DNA from: Paracoccus sp. N5
GTDB taxonomy: Bacteria; Pseudomonadota; Alphaproteobacteria; Rhodobacterales; Rhodobacteraceae
Reading direction: 5' to 3'
DNA: 64,000 nt
Assembly: GCF_000371965.1 (NCBI RefSeq)
Contig: NZ_AQUO01000001.1
Span: forward strand, 1,496,001-1,560,000
The notes beneath the pieces were generated by a model. That model worked only from the letters and a program-made list of their open reading frames with translations. It ran no database searches and had not been told where the DNA came from. Positions 27,036 through 34,461 of this stretch are shown piece by piece; position 1 is the stretch's first letter; each line of letters starts with the position of its first letter. A program made the translations under genes and the position numbers.

Positions 27036-29816
27036 ATGGTTGAAGAGGCCACCGGCGAGGTGCGTTTCGCCGTCGTGCTTTACGGCGGCGTCTCGCTTGC
27101 CATCTACATGAATGGCATCGCGCAGGAACTGCTGCGCATGGTGCGCGGCAGCTCGAACCTGCCCGACGCGGCGCTGGACGAGGGCGAGAGGATCTATCGC
27201 GATCTGTCGCGCGCGCTGGCCGGCCCGCGCGGCGGGCGCAAGCGTTTCGTCATCGACATCATCTCGGGCACCTCGGCCGGCGGCATCAATGGCGTGGCGC
27301 TGGCCAAGGCGCTGGTGGTCGGCAGCCGCGACATGGCGGTGCTGCGCAAGGCCTGGACCGTCGACGCCGACATCGACAAGCTGCTGAACGACGGCGCCGC
27401 AAGGCTGAACCCCTTTGCCCCGACCGAATCGCTTCTGGACGGCGCGCATATGTATGACGTGCTGCTGGAAACCATCGCGGCGATCCGCGGCGACGGCGCG
27501 CCGCTGGCCGAGATGGTCGACCTGTTCGTGACCGCCACCGACCTGCGCGGCGTGCCGGCGCCGATCCACCTGACCGGGGCGCGGCTCGAGGAAAAGGTTC
27601 ACAAGACCGTCTTTCACTTCGCCTTCGAACAGGAACGGCGCAACGATTTCACCCCGGAAAACGACGCCATGCTGGCCTTCGCGGCGCGCTGCACCTCGTC
27701 CTTTCCGGTGGCCTTTCCGCCGATGCGCTTTGCCGACATGCCGGACGGCGCCAAGGACCAGGCATTCAGCCGCTTCTTCCGCAAGGGGCTCGCGGATTAC
27801 GAACAGCGCATCTATGCCGACGGCGGCTATCTGGACAACCGTCCCTTCAGCCATGCCATCGACCTGATCCCGTTCCGCCCCACCACCCTGCCGGGCGAGC
27901 GCAAGCTTCTGTTCATCGATCCCTTCCCGGCGCCACGACCCGAACGCGACGAGAGGACCGGCGTGCTGCGGCCGCAGCCGCCCGAGCCGGTGGATTTCCT
28001 GCAGAACGCCCGGCTGGCCGCCTCGACCCTGCCGCGGACCGAGGTGATCCGCGACGACATCCGCGCCATCACCCGGATGAACAACCGTCTGGAACGGCTG
28101 GGCACCCTGCAGGCGCGCTGGAAGAAGGACAAGGCCCATATCCATCGGTCAGCGCATGAGCAGGAATTGCGCGAAAAGCCGCGTGATCTGACCGAACTGG
28201 ACCTGGCCGACCTGCTGACGGGCCGGGACTATGGCGACAGCTATGCGCTTTATCACCACCTGCGGGTCTATGACACGACCGACAGCCTGACCGCCATCGT
28301 CGCCCGGCTGGCGGGCTATGCGCCGGATTCGGACGAGGCGCTGTATCTGCGCCAGATCCTGCGCGCCTGGCGCGACCGGCATTTCTCGGCCTATCGCGAG
28401 GATGGCCGGGAAACCGAGAACGCCTTCCTGTCGCGTTACGACATCGGCTTCCGGTTGCGGCGGCTGATCCACCTGCGCCGGCAGATCGACGACAGTCTGG
28501 ACGCGGACAACCCGCCGGCGCCGCAATCCCCCGCGCTGCTGCGCGCGGCCCGCAAGTTGGTCGAGCGCGAACTGGTCGCGGTGCGGCGCCTGGCCGACCC
28601 GCGCGAAGCCGATGCCGCCCGGCTGCTGACCAGGACCGAGATCGAGACGCTGACGGCCGAGATCGCCGCCCATTACAGCGAGGCCATGCAGCAACCGACG
28701 CTGGAGCGGCGCTACCGGCTGGCGCGCAAGGTCTATGAACTGCCGGCGATCCGGCCCTTGGTCGACCGGGCGCTGCGGCAACTCGGCACCGACATGCGGC
28801 GCGAATTCGACAAGGGCAGCGCCCGCATCCGCGAGGGGCTGCGCGACCTGCCGGAGATCCTGGCCGATTACGAGGACTTCCACTGGCACGACGTGATGAC
28901 CTATCCCTTCCTCGAAGGCTCGGACGTGCAGGAACATGCGCAGGTCGAGGTGTTCCGCATCAGCCCGGCCGACAGCGCCCTGAACCCGCGGCCCGCGAAA
29001 CTGGCCGGCATCGCGGTCGGCGCCTTCGGCGGCTTCCTGAACCGCGACTGGCGCGAACACGACATCCTCTGGGGCCGGCTCGACGGGGCCGAGCGCATCG
29101 TTGCCGCGCTGATGTCGGACCGCACGCCCGAGGAACGCCAGCTCTGGACCGACCGGCTGCAGAACCGCATCCTGGCCGAGGAATATGCCGACAAGACCGG
29201 CCAGGGCCGGCGGCTGGCGCTGCTGAAGGCCAAGCTGCGCGACGCCCAGGTCGACGAGGACGCCTTCGAGGACACCGCCGCCCGCGCGCTGGGGGTCAAG
29301 GACGCCCCGGCCCTGGACCTGGGGCGGTTTCGCGACAATTATAGCGAGCTGAAGCCGATCGGACCGCGCGCGCCGCAGATCGCCGGTTGGAGCAGCCGCA
29401 GCATGGCGATCCTGTCGCGGATGATCGACGACCTGCCCGACGACGGCATCCTGGGCATGCTGGGCGCCCGGGCAGCGGCGGCGCTGCGGGCGGGCGGCGG
29501 GCTGCTCTCGGGCTTCACGCGCTTTGCCATGCCGGGCAGCTATCGGCGCATGGTCGCGGACAAGCTCTTGTATCTGGCCATGTTCGCCGGGCTGCTGGTC
29601 GGGTTCCTCGGCTGGTGGACCGGCTCGGATATGGCCCGGGCCGGCTGGCTCGTGCTGGTCCTGTCGGTGGCGGTCTGGCTGGTGCTCTATTCCTTCGGCC
29701 GCTATCTGCGCGGCCGCGGCACGCTGCCGCAGGCGCTGCGCTGGTTCCTGGGGCTGATCGCCGTGGGGTTGATGGCGACCGGCCTTGTCACTGTCGCAAA
29801 ATCTCTGCTGGGCTGA
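27036..29816 (+). CDS. patatin-like phospholipase with DUF3376 and C-terminal membrane segments
   Basis: 926 residues. The N-terminal patatin domain (about 1-300) holds the glycine-rich oxyanion stretch (LYGGVSLAIYMNG), nucleophile S80 in ISGTSAGGINGVAL (GxSxG) and the catalytic Asp in RIYADGGYLDNRPF, so a Ser-Asp acyl hydrolase is predicted. The long middle part is helical and charged, fitting DUF3376. The last ~100 residues contain three hydrophobic helices (KLLYLAMFAGLLVGFLGWW; WLVLVLSVAVWLVLYSF; FLGLIAVGLMATGLVTV), anchoring it in the inner membrane. GGGAGAG precedes the ATG. No partner gene is coupled: gaps of 108 bp upstream and 219 bp downstream. Physiological substrate unknown. Confidence 0.9.
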   Translation: MVEEATGEVRFAVVLYGGVSLAIYMNGIAQELLRMVRGSSNLPDAALDEGERIYRDLSRALAGPRGGRKRFVIDIISGTSAGGINGVALAKALVVGSRDMAVLRKAWTVDADIDKLLNDGAARLNPFAPTESLLDGAHMYDVLLETIAAIRGDGAPLAEMVDLFVTATDLRGVPAPIHLTGARLEEKVHKTVFHFAFEQERRNDFTPENDAMLAFAARCTSSFPVAFPPMRFADMPDGAKDQAFSRFFRKGLADYEQRIYADGGYLDNRPFSHAIDLIPFRPTTLPGERKLLFIDPFPAPRPERDERTGVLRPQPPEPVDFLQNARLAASTLPRTEVIRDDIRAITRMNNRLERLGTLQARWKKDKAHIHRSAHEQELREKPRDLTELDLADLLTGRDYGDSYALYHHLRVYDTTDSLTAIVARLAGYAPDSDEALYLRQILRAWRDRHFSAYREDGRETENAFLSRYDIGFRLRRLIHLRRQIDDSLDADNPPAPQSPALLRAARKLVERELVAVRRLADPREADAARLLTRTEIETLTAEIAAHYSEAMQQPTLERRYRLARKVYELPAIRPLVDRALRQLGTDMRREFDKGSARIREGLRDLPEILADYEDFHWHDVMTYPFLEGSDVQEHAQVEVFRISPADSALNPRPAKLAGIAVGAFGGFLNRDWREHDILWGRLDGAERIVAALMSDRTPEERQLWTDRLQNRILAEEYADKTGQGRRLALLKAKLRDAQVDEDAFEDTAARALGVKDAPALDLGRFRDNYSELKPIGPRAPQIAGWSSRSMAILSRMIDDLPDDGILGMLGARAAAALRAGGGLLSGFTRFAMPGSYRRMVADKLLYLAMFAGLLVGFLGWWTGSDMARAGWLVLVLSVAVWLVLYSFGRYLRGRGTLPQALRWFLGLIAVGLMATGLVTVAKSLLG

Positions 29817-29856
29817 CGCAAGCCGGGTCGCAAAATCGCATCCTTCCGTCGCAAAA
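29793..29856 (+). repeat. three GTCGCAAAA direct repeats
   Basis: Exact GTCGCAAAA at 29793-29801 (inside the end of the patatin gene), 29827-29835 and 29848-29856, spaced 34 and 21 bp (start to start), in the stretch leading to folD. A related GTTGCGAAAA follows at 29891. The remaining 160 bp before folD show no other clear signal. Confidence 0.4.
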
Positions 29857-30035
29857 CTGCCCGGCCGCGGCGGGGATCGGCCTGAAAAAGGTTGCGAAAA
29901 TGGCAAGACGGGCGCGACCGGAACCGGGCAAGCCTCAGCCAAGGTATGGGTTTGCAGGTCTCGGTGCCTGCGCTATCCGCAATGGCGGTCGGAACGAACC
30001 GGCCGGCAGGGGCGGAAAGCGAAGGAGAACGGTGT

Positions 30036-30920
30036 ATGACGTCGACGATCATTGACGGGAAGGCGTTTGCTTTGGGTTTGCGGGGGCGTGTTGCCTCCGG
30101 GGTTGCGGGTCTGAAGGCGCGGGGGATCGTGCCGGGTCTTGCGGTGGTGCTGGTGGGCGAGGACCCGGCCTCGGAGGTCTATGTCCGCAACAAGGGCATC
30201 CAGACCCGCGAGGCCGGCATGGCCTCCTGGGAGCACAAGCTGCCGGCCGAGACGGCGCAGGAAGAGCTGCTGGCGCTGGTCGAGAAACTGAACCATGACC
30301 CGGCGGTGCATGGCATCCTGGTGCAGCTGCCGCTGCCCGCGCATATGGACGCCGAGGCGGTGATCAACGCCATCGAGCCCTCCAAGGACGTCGACGGCTT
30401 CCATATCCTGAACGTCGGCCTTCTGGGCACCGGGCAGAAGAGCATGGTGCCCTGCACGCCCCTGGGCTGCCTGCTGATGCTGCGCGACCGGCTGGGCGAT
30501 CTCTCGGGGCTGAACGCGGTCGTGGTCGGGCGCTCGAACATCGTCGGCAAGCCGATGGCGCAGCTGCTCTTGGGCGACAGCTGCACCGTCACCATCGCGC
30601 ATAGCCGCACCAGGAACCTGGCCGAGGTCTGCCGCACCGCCGACATCCTGGTCGCCGCCGTCGGCCGGCCGCGGATGATCCCCGGCGACTGGATCAAGCC
30701 CGGCGCCACGGTGATCGACGTCGGCATCAACCGCATCGAGGAGGATGGCCGCACCCGGCTGGTCGGCGACGTGGATTTCGACAGCGCGGCCCGGGTCGCC
30801 GGCGCCATCACCCCGGTGCCGGGCGGCGTCGGGCCGATGACCATCGCCTGCCTCTTGGCCAATACGCTGACCGCCTGTTGCCGGGCGAACGGGCTGCCCG
30901 ACCCCGAGCTGGTCGGCTGA
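30036..30920 (+). CDS. folD: bifunctional methylene-THF dehydrogenase / methenyl-THF cyclohydrolase FolD
   Basis: Cytosolic enzyme that oxidises 5,10-methylene-THF and hydrolyses methenyl-THF to 10-formyl-THF; 294 residues. Seen: SEVYVRNKGIQTREAGM with the catalytic-type Tyr and Lys (YVxxK), VHGILVQLPLPAHMD, PSKDVDGFHILNVG, PCTPLGCLLML, the dinucleotide-binding VVVGRSNIVGKPMAQLLL and the C-terminal ITPVPGGVGPMTIACLLANT. ATG 30036 has AAGGAG 8 nt upstream. With purU next, the pair makes 10-formyl-THF and releases formate from it; purH uses the same cofactor. Confidence 0.97.
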   Translation: MTSTIIDGKAFALGLRGRVASGVAGLKARGIVPGLAVVLVGEDPASEVYVRNKGIQTREAGMASWEHKLPAETAQEELLALVEKLNHDPAVHGILVQLPLPAHMDAEAVINAIEPSKDVDGFHILNVGLLGTGQKSMVPCTPLGCLLMLRDRLGDLSGLNAVVVGRSNIVGKPMAQLLLGDSCTVTIAHSRTRNLAEVCRTADILVAAVGRPRMIPGDWIKPGATVIDVGINRIEEDGRTRLVGDVDFDSAARVAGAITPVPGGVGPMTIACLLANTLTACCRANGLPDPELVG

Positions 30921-31018
30921 GACTGCCGGGGGGCGCGGGGGCTCTGCCCCCACGCGCCCGCGGCCCCAGGGTGGGGCCACGGGCGCGTTCCCCCGGGATA
31001 TTTGCACAAGAAAGAAGC
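30921..31018 (+). repeat. GC-rich palindromic spacer plus dispersed 3'-UTR element, copy 3
   Basis: The folD-purU gap holds the hairpin-forming GGGGGCTCTGCCCCC (about 30942-30956), a GC-rich stretch with GGCCCCAGGGTGGGGCC, and then at 30990-31018 the element CCCCCGGGATATTTGCACAA plus GAAAGAAGC. The last 29 nt match the copy at 62435-62463 at 28 positions. Sense-oriented with respect to folD. Confidence 0.7.
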
Positions 31019-31050
31019 CGGGCCCCCGCCCGGGCACAGTGGAGAGCACG

Positions 31051-31935
31051 ATGACCAAATACTGCCTGACCGTAGCCTGCCCGACGACGCGGGGCATCGT
31101 TGCCGCCATCTCGGGCTATCTTGCCGAGAAGGGCTGCAACATCACCGACTCGAGCCAGTTCGACGACATGGAGAACGACCAGTTCTTCATGCGCGTCAGC
31201 TTCCTGTCCGAGGAGGGCGTCGGCCTCGAGGAGCTGCGCGCCGATTTCGCCGAGACCGCCAAGGCCTTCGGCATGGTCTCCGCCTTCCATGACGAGGCCG
31301 AGAAGATGAAGGTCGTGATCATGGTCAGCCGCTTCGGCCACTGCCTGAACGACCTTCTGTATCGCTGGCGCATCGGCGCGCTGCCGATCGAGATCGTGGC
31401 GGTGATCTCGAACCACATGGACTATCAGAAGGTGGTGGTGAACCACGACATCCCCTTCCACTGCATCAAGGTCACCAAGGAGAACAAGCCGCAGGCCGAG
31501 GCCGAGCAGATGCGCATCGTGCGCGATTCGGGCGCCGAGCTGATCGTGCTGGCGCGCTACATGCAGGTCCTGTCGGACGAGATGTGCAAGGCGATGTCGG
31601 GCCGGATCATCAACATCCACCACTCGTTCCTGCCCTCGTTCAAGGGCGCCAATCCCTACAAGCAGGCCTTCGAGCGCGGCGTGAAGCTGATCGGCGCCAC
31701 CTCGCATTACGTGACCGCCGACCTCGACGAGGGCCCGATCATCGAGCAGGACATTATCCGCGTCACCCATGCCCAGTCGCCCGACGACTATGTCTCGCTG
31801 GGCCGCGACGTCGAAAGCCAGGTCCTGGCCCGCGCCATCCACGCCCATATCCACCGCCGCGTCTTCCTCAATGGCAACAAGACCGTCGTCTTCCCGCCAT
31901 CCCCGGGTTCCTATGCCTCCGAGCGAATGGGGTGA
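31051..31935 (+). CDS. purU: formyltetrahydrofolate deformylase PurU
   Basis: Hydrolyses 10-formyl-THF to THF and formate, balancing the one-carbon pool; 294 residues. The N-terminal ACT domain (YCLTVACPTTRGIVAAISGY) precedes the formyltransferase-like catalytic domain with IISNH-type VISNHMDYQKVV, IPFHCIKVTKENK, LARYMQVLS, INIHHSFLPSFKGANPYKQA (catalytic His/Ser region) and GATSHYVTADLDEGPIIEQ (catalytic Asp). ATG 31051 has GGAG about 6 nt upstream; an in-frame ATG at 31039 lies before that ribosome site. It sits 130 bp after folD on the same strand. Confidence 0.97.
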   Translation: MTKYCLTVACPTTRGIVAAISGYLAEKGCNITDSSQFDDMENDQFFMRVSFLSEEGVGLEELRADFAETAKAFGMVSAFHDEAEKMKVVIMVSRFGHCLNDLLYRWRIGALPIEIVAVISNHMDYQKVVVNHDIPFHCIKVTKENKPQAEAEQMRIVRDSGAELIVLARYMQVLSDEMCKAMSGRIINIHHSFLPSFKGANPYKQAFERGVKLIGATSHYVTADLDEGPIIEQDIIRVTHAQSPDDYVSLGRDVESQVLARAIHAHIHRRVFLNGNKTVVFPPSPGSYASERMG

Positions 31936-31980
31936 AAAGCCCACGCAGAGCGGCCATCGAGCCGCCCTTGTCCCAGCGCC

Positions 31981-32010
31981 TGTCTTCTTTGTTTTCCAAT
32001 ACCCCCCGCC
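31981..32010 (-). repeat. dispersed 3'-UTR element, copy 4
   Basis: Minus-strand GGGGTATTGGAAAACAAAG then AAGACA, starting 21 nt beyond the SulP stop and in the SulP sense. One T shorter in the TATTT core than the other copies. It lies between the convergent purU and SulP genes. Confidence 0.65.
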
Positions 32011-32031
32011 GGAGGCCGGCAACGGCGGGGT

Positions 32032-33702
32032 TCACGCAGGGCGCTGACCCAGCGCGGCTTCGACGCTGGCGGCGTAGCGCACCAGCGGGCGGCGCAGCCC
32101 ATGCGTCAGCAGAATGCGGCGCATGTCGCGTCGGGTTCCGGTCAGCCACAACTCGACCCCGCGCCGATGCGCCTTGTGCGCCAGGCCCTCGATCATGTTG
32201 GCGCCGGTCGCGTCCAGAAAGGGCACGGCGCTGAAATCCACCACCAGCCGGCGCGCGCCGTCGTGGATATTGTCCAGCACCGAGCCGATGCTGGCCGTCG
32301 CCCCGAAGAACAGCGCCCCCGAGATGCGATAGACCACCACGTCGCGCGGCTGCGGCTGATCCGGCCGCGCCGCGCCGTCGGGCCGGTCCGGGGCGACCAG
32401 CGGCGTCTGGTCCTCAATGCCGGTGGCCTGGCTCATGCGCTGGATGAACAGCACCGATCCCAGCGCCAGGCCGGTGACGATAGCCTCGGTCAGGTCGCGG
32501 AACACGGTCAGGGCAAAGGTCACCAGGAGCACCGCCGCCTCGCCCCGGCCCGAGCGCAGCAGGATGGCGATGGCCGGCTTCTCGATCATGTTCCAGGCCA
32601 CCACGGCCAGCACCCCGGCCAGCGCCGCCAGCGGAATGTAGGCGGCGAGCGGTGCCGCGACCAGCATGAAGCCCAGGAGGAACAGCGCATGCAGCATGCC
32701 CGCCACCGGCCCATGCGCGCCCGAGCGCACATTGGTCGCGGTCCGCGCGATGGTGCCGGTGACGCAGATGCCGCCGAACAGCGCCGAGCCCATGTTCGCC
32801 ACCCCCTGCGCCACCAGCTCGCAATTCGAGCGGTGGCGGCGTCCGGTCATGCCATCCGCGACCACGGCCGAGAGCAGCGATTCGATGGCGCCAAGCAGCG
32901 TCAGCGACAGCGCCGCGGGCAGCAGCGCCGCCACCTTCTGCCACGAGACATCCGGCAGCGCCGGCGCGGGCAGGGTCGAGGGGATGCCGCCGAACTTGCT
33001 GCCGATGGTCGCCACATCCGCCCCGCTCAGCGCCACGGCCCCGGCCGCCAGCGCCACGGCGATCAGCATGCCCGGCCAATGCGGCCGCAGGCGCTTCAGC
33101 CCCAGGATCACCGCGATGGTGGCCAGCGCCAGGACCAGCGCCAAGGGCGTCAGCGTGCCCCGCGCGCTCCACAGCGCCGGGATCTTCTCCAGCAGTTCCC
33201 CCGGCTCATGCGCCATGTCCAGGCCGAAGATCTCCTTCAGCTGGCTGGCGAAGATGATGACGGCGATGCCGGCGGTGAAGCCGACCGTGACCGGGAAGGG
33301 GATGAACTTGATGAAGGTGCCCAGCCGCAAGAGCCCGATCGCGACCAGCATCATCCCGGACATGAAGGTGGCGAGAATCAGCCCCTCCATGCCGTATTGC
33401 GCCACGATCCCCGCCACCAGCACGATGAAGGCCCCGGCCGGCCCGCCGATCTGGAAGCGCGAGCCGCCGAGCGCCGAGACCAGGAAGCCGCCGACGATGG
33501 CGGTATAGAGCCCCTGCGCCGGGGTCGCGCCCGAGGCGATGGCAATGGCCATCGACAGCGGCAGCGCGACGATGGCGACGGTCAACCCGGCCAGCGCGTC
33601 GGCGCGCAGCTGGGCCGCGCCATAGCCCTCGCGCAGGACGGTGACCAGTTTCGGGGTGAAAAGCGGCGCGAAACCGGGGTTCGCGCGGGCTTGCTGCATC
33701 AT
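32032..33702 (-). CDS. SulP family anion permease with STAS domain
   Basis: About 556 residues, inner-membrane transporter of the SulP (SLC26) family, which carries sulfate, bicarbonate or other anions. Seen: the family entry signature DALAGLTVAIVALPLSMAIA, about 11 hydrophobic segments, GGSRFQIGGPAGAFIVLVAG, FTAGIAVIIFASQLKEIFGL, and a cytoplasmic C-terminal STAS domain with VVYRISGALFFGATASI and VDFSAVPFLDATGANMIE. ATG 33702 is my preferred start (GTG 33714 in frame has no ribosome site). It lies 66 bp downstream of the small XRE regulator on the same strand, so the regulator may govern it. The transported ion cannot be read from sequence. Confidence 0.92.
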   Translation of the reverse strand: MMQQARANPGFAPLFTPKLVTVLREGYGAAQLRADALAGLTVAIVALPLSMAIAIASGATPAQGLYTAIVGGFLVSALGGSRFQIGGPAGAFIVLVAGIVAQYGMEGLILATFMSGMMLVAIGLLRLGTFIKFIPFPVTVGFTAGIAVIIFASQLKEIFGLDMAHEPGELLEKIPALWSARGTLTPLALVLALATIAVILGLKRLRPHWPGMLIAVALAAGAVALSGADVATIGSKFGGIPSTLPAPALPDVSWQKVAALLPAALSLTLLGAIESLLSAVVADGMTGRRHRSNCELVAQGVANMGSALFGGICVTGTIARTATNVRSGAHGPVAGMLHALFLLGFMLVAAPLAAYIPLAALAGVLAVVAWNMIEKPAIAILLRSGRGEAAVLLVTFALTVFRDLTEAIVTGLALGSVLFIQRMSQATGIEDQTPLVAPDRPDGAARPDQPQPRDVVVYRISGALFFGATASIGSVLDNIHDGARRLVVDFSAVPFLDATGANMIEGLAHKAHRRGVELWLTGTRRDMRRILLTHGLRRPLVRYAASVEAALGQRPA

Positions 33703-33768
33703 CTTGGGCCGCACCTTCGCAAAGGAGGCGGCGGGATCGTCGGCTGTCGTCGGCGGTCGCCGTCGCGA

Positions 33769-34026
33769 TTAACTCGTCGGACCGGATTTCAGCCGCACGC
33801 CGCGCCCGCCCGAGGCGCTGGCAGCGCCCTCGCCGATCAGCTCGATCCCGGCGGCCTCGAGCGCCTCGACCACGCGGGTCAGGCTTTCGACGACGCCGCG
33901 CACATTGCCGTCGCTGGCTTCCATGCGCTGGATCGTGGGGACCGACAGGCCGGAAAGCTCGGCCAGCCGCTTCTGGTCGATGCCAAGCAGGGCACGCGCC
34001 GCGCGCATCTGGGCCGAGGTCATCAT
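33769..34026 (-). CDS. small XRE-type helix-turn-helix regulator
   Basis: 85 residues from ATG 34026 (MMTSAQMRAARALLGIDQKR). Single Cro/C1-type helix-turn-helix: AARALLGIDQKRLAELSGLS then VPTIQRMEASDG, followed by a helix VESLTRVVEALEAAGIELIG. A longer frame begins at 34083 but would make the AT-rich promoter and both palindromes coding, so I reject it. Two 17-bp palindromes directly upstream suggest autoregulation. The SulP transporter follows 66 bp downstream on the same strand. Codon use is normal for the window. Confidence 0.85.
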   Translation of the reverse strand: MMTSAQMRAARALLGIDQKRLAELSGLSVPTIQRMEASDGNVRGVVESLTRVVEALEAAGIELIGEGAASASGGRGVRLKSGPTS

Positions 34027-34053
34027 GCGCTGATTCCCAATCCTTGATGATGC

Positions 34054-34070
34054 ATGTCTATCATAGACAT
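34054..34070. promoter_or_regulatory. 17-bp perfect palindrome A upstream of XRE gene
   Basis: ATGTCTAT, central C, ATAGACAT: 8-bp arms with one spacer base. Centre at 34062, 36 bp before the XRE start. Confidence 0.7.
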
Positions 34071-34072
34071 AT

Positions 34073-34089
34073 TGATATTTCAAATATCA
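34073..34089. promoter_or_regulatory. 17-bp perfect palindrome B upstream of XRE gene
   Basis: TGATATTT, central C, AAATATCA: 8-bp arms with one spacer base. Centre at 34081, 19 bp (about two helical turns) from palindrome A. The arms differ in sequence from A, but the geometry is identical. Confidence 0.7.
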
Positions 34090-34417
34090 TTCATGCGATC
34101 TGATCTGTCATGTTCAGCCAAGCCGGGTCGAGCCGGCACGACGGCAGGGCCAGATCCGGGATGGAAGCCTGCCGACCTGCCGGAGCGCATCATGTCCGCC
34201 TTTGCGCCGAGCATCTCGGCTTGGTTACGTCCCTGATCCCGAAGCTGCGCGGGCAGCCGTCCGAGCGCGGCGAGGGGGTGCTCCGCGCCACGCTGGCGGT
34301 GGCGATCCGCTCGATTGCCGGCGCTGGTGAAGCCGGGCTTCCGGGATGAGACCCGCCTGCATGTCCGCCGCGCCTCGCGCTGTTCATGGGGCACTGACGG
34401 GGCTGCGCCATGAAAAA
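34090..34417. other. gene-poor gap between XRE regulator and TonB receptor
   Basis: About 330 bp. Short frames exist on both strands (for example minus 34080-34427), but they have no ribosome site, no recognisable motif and overlap one another, so I call no gene. It could be a decayed gene remnant. It ends with the terminator of the TonB receptor gene. Confidence 0.5.
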
Positions 34418-34437
34418 GGCCCCGCATCGGCGGGGCC
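34418..34437 (-). terminator. intrinsic terminator of the TonB receptor gene
   Basis: GGCCCCGC, ATCG loop, GCGGGGCC; on the minus strand it is followed by TTTTT. 24 bp after the receptor stop codon. Confidence 0.85.
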
Positions 34438-34461
34438 CTTTCCTGTTCGGGGTCGGATGGA

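Noticed and set aside
25107..28145. 1,012-residue minus-strand ORF across the M14 and patatin genes
   Set aside because: Antisense to two genes with intact catalytic motifs; composition is that of a shadow frame and it spans unrelated genes.
27036..29816. Patatin gene as part of a CBASS-type defence operon
   Set aside because: No nucleotidyltransferase, ubiquitin-like or sensor gene adjoins it; neighbours are M14-like, folD and purU.
34027..34083. Longer XRE protein starting at 34083
   Set aside because: Would turn two perfect palindromes and the AT-rich promoter into coding sequence and has no ribosome site.
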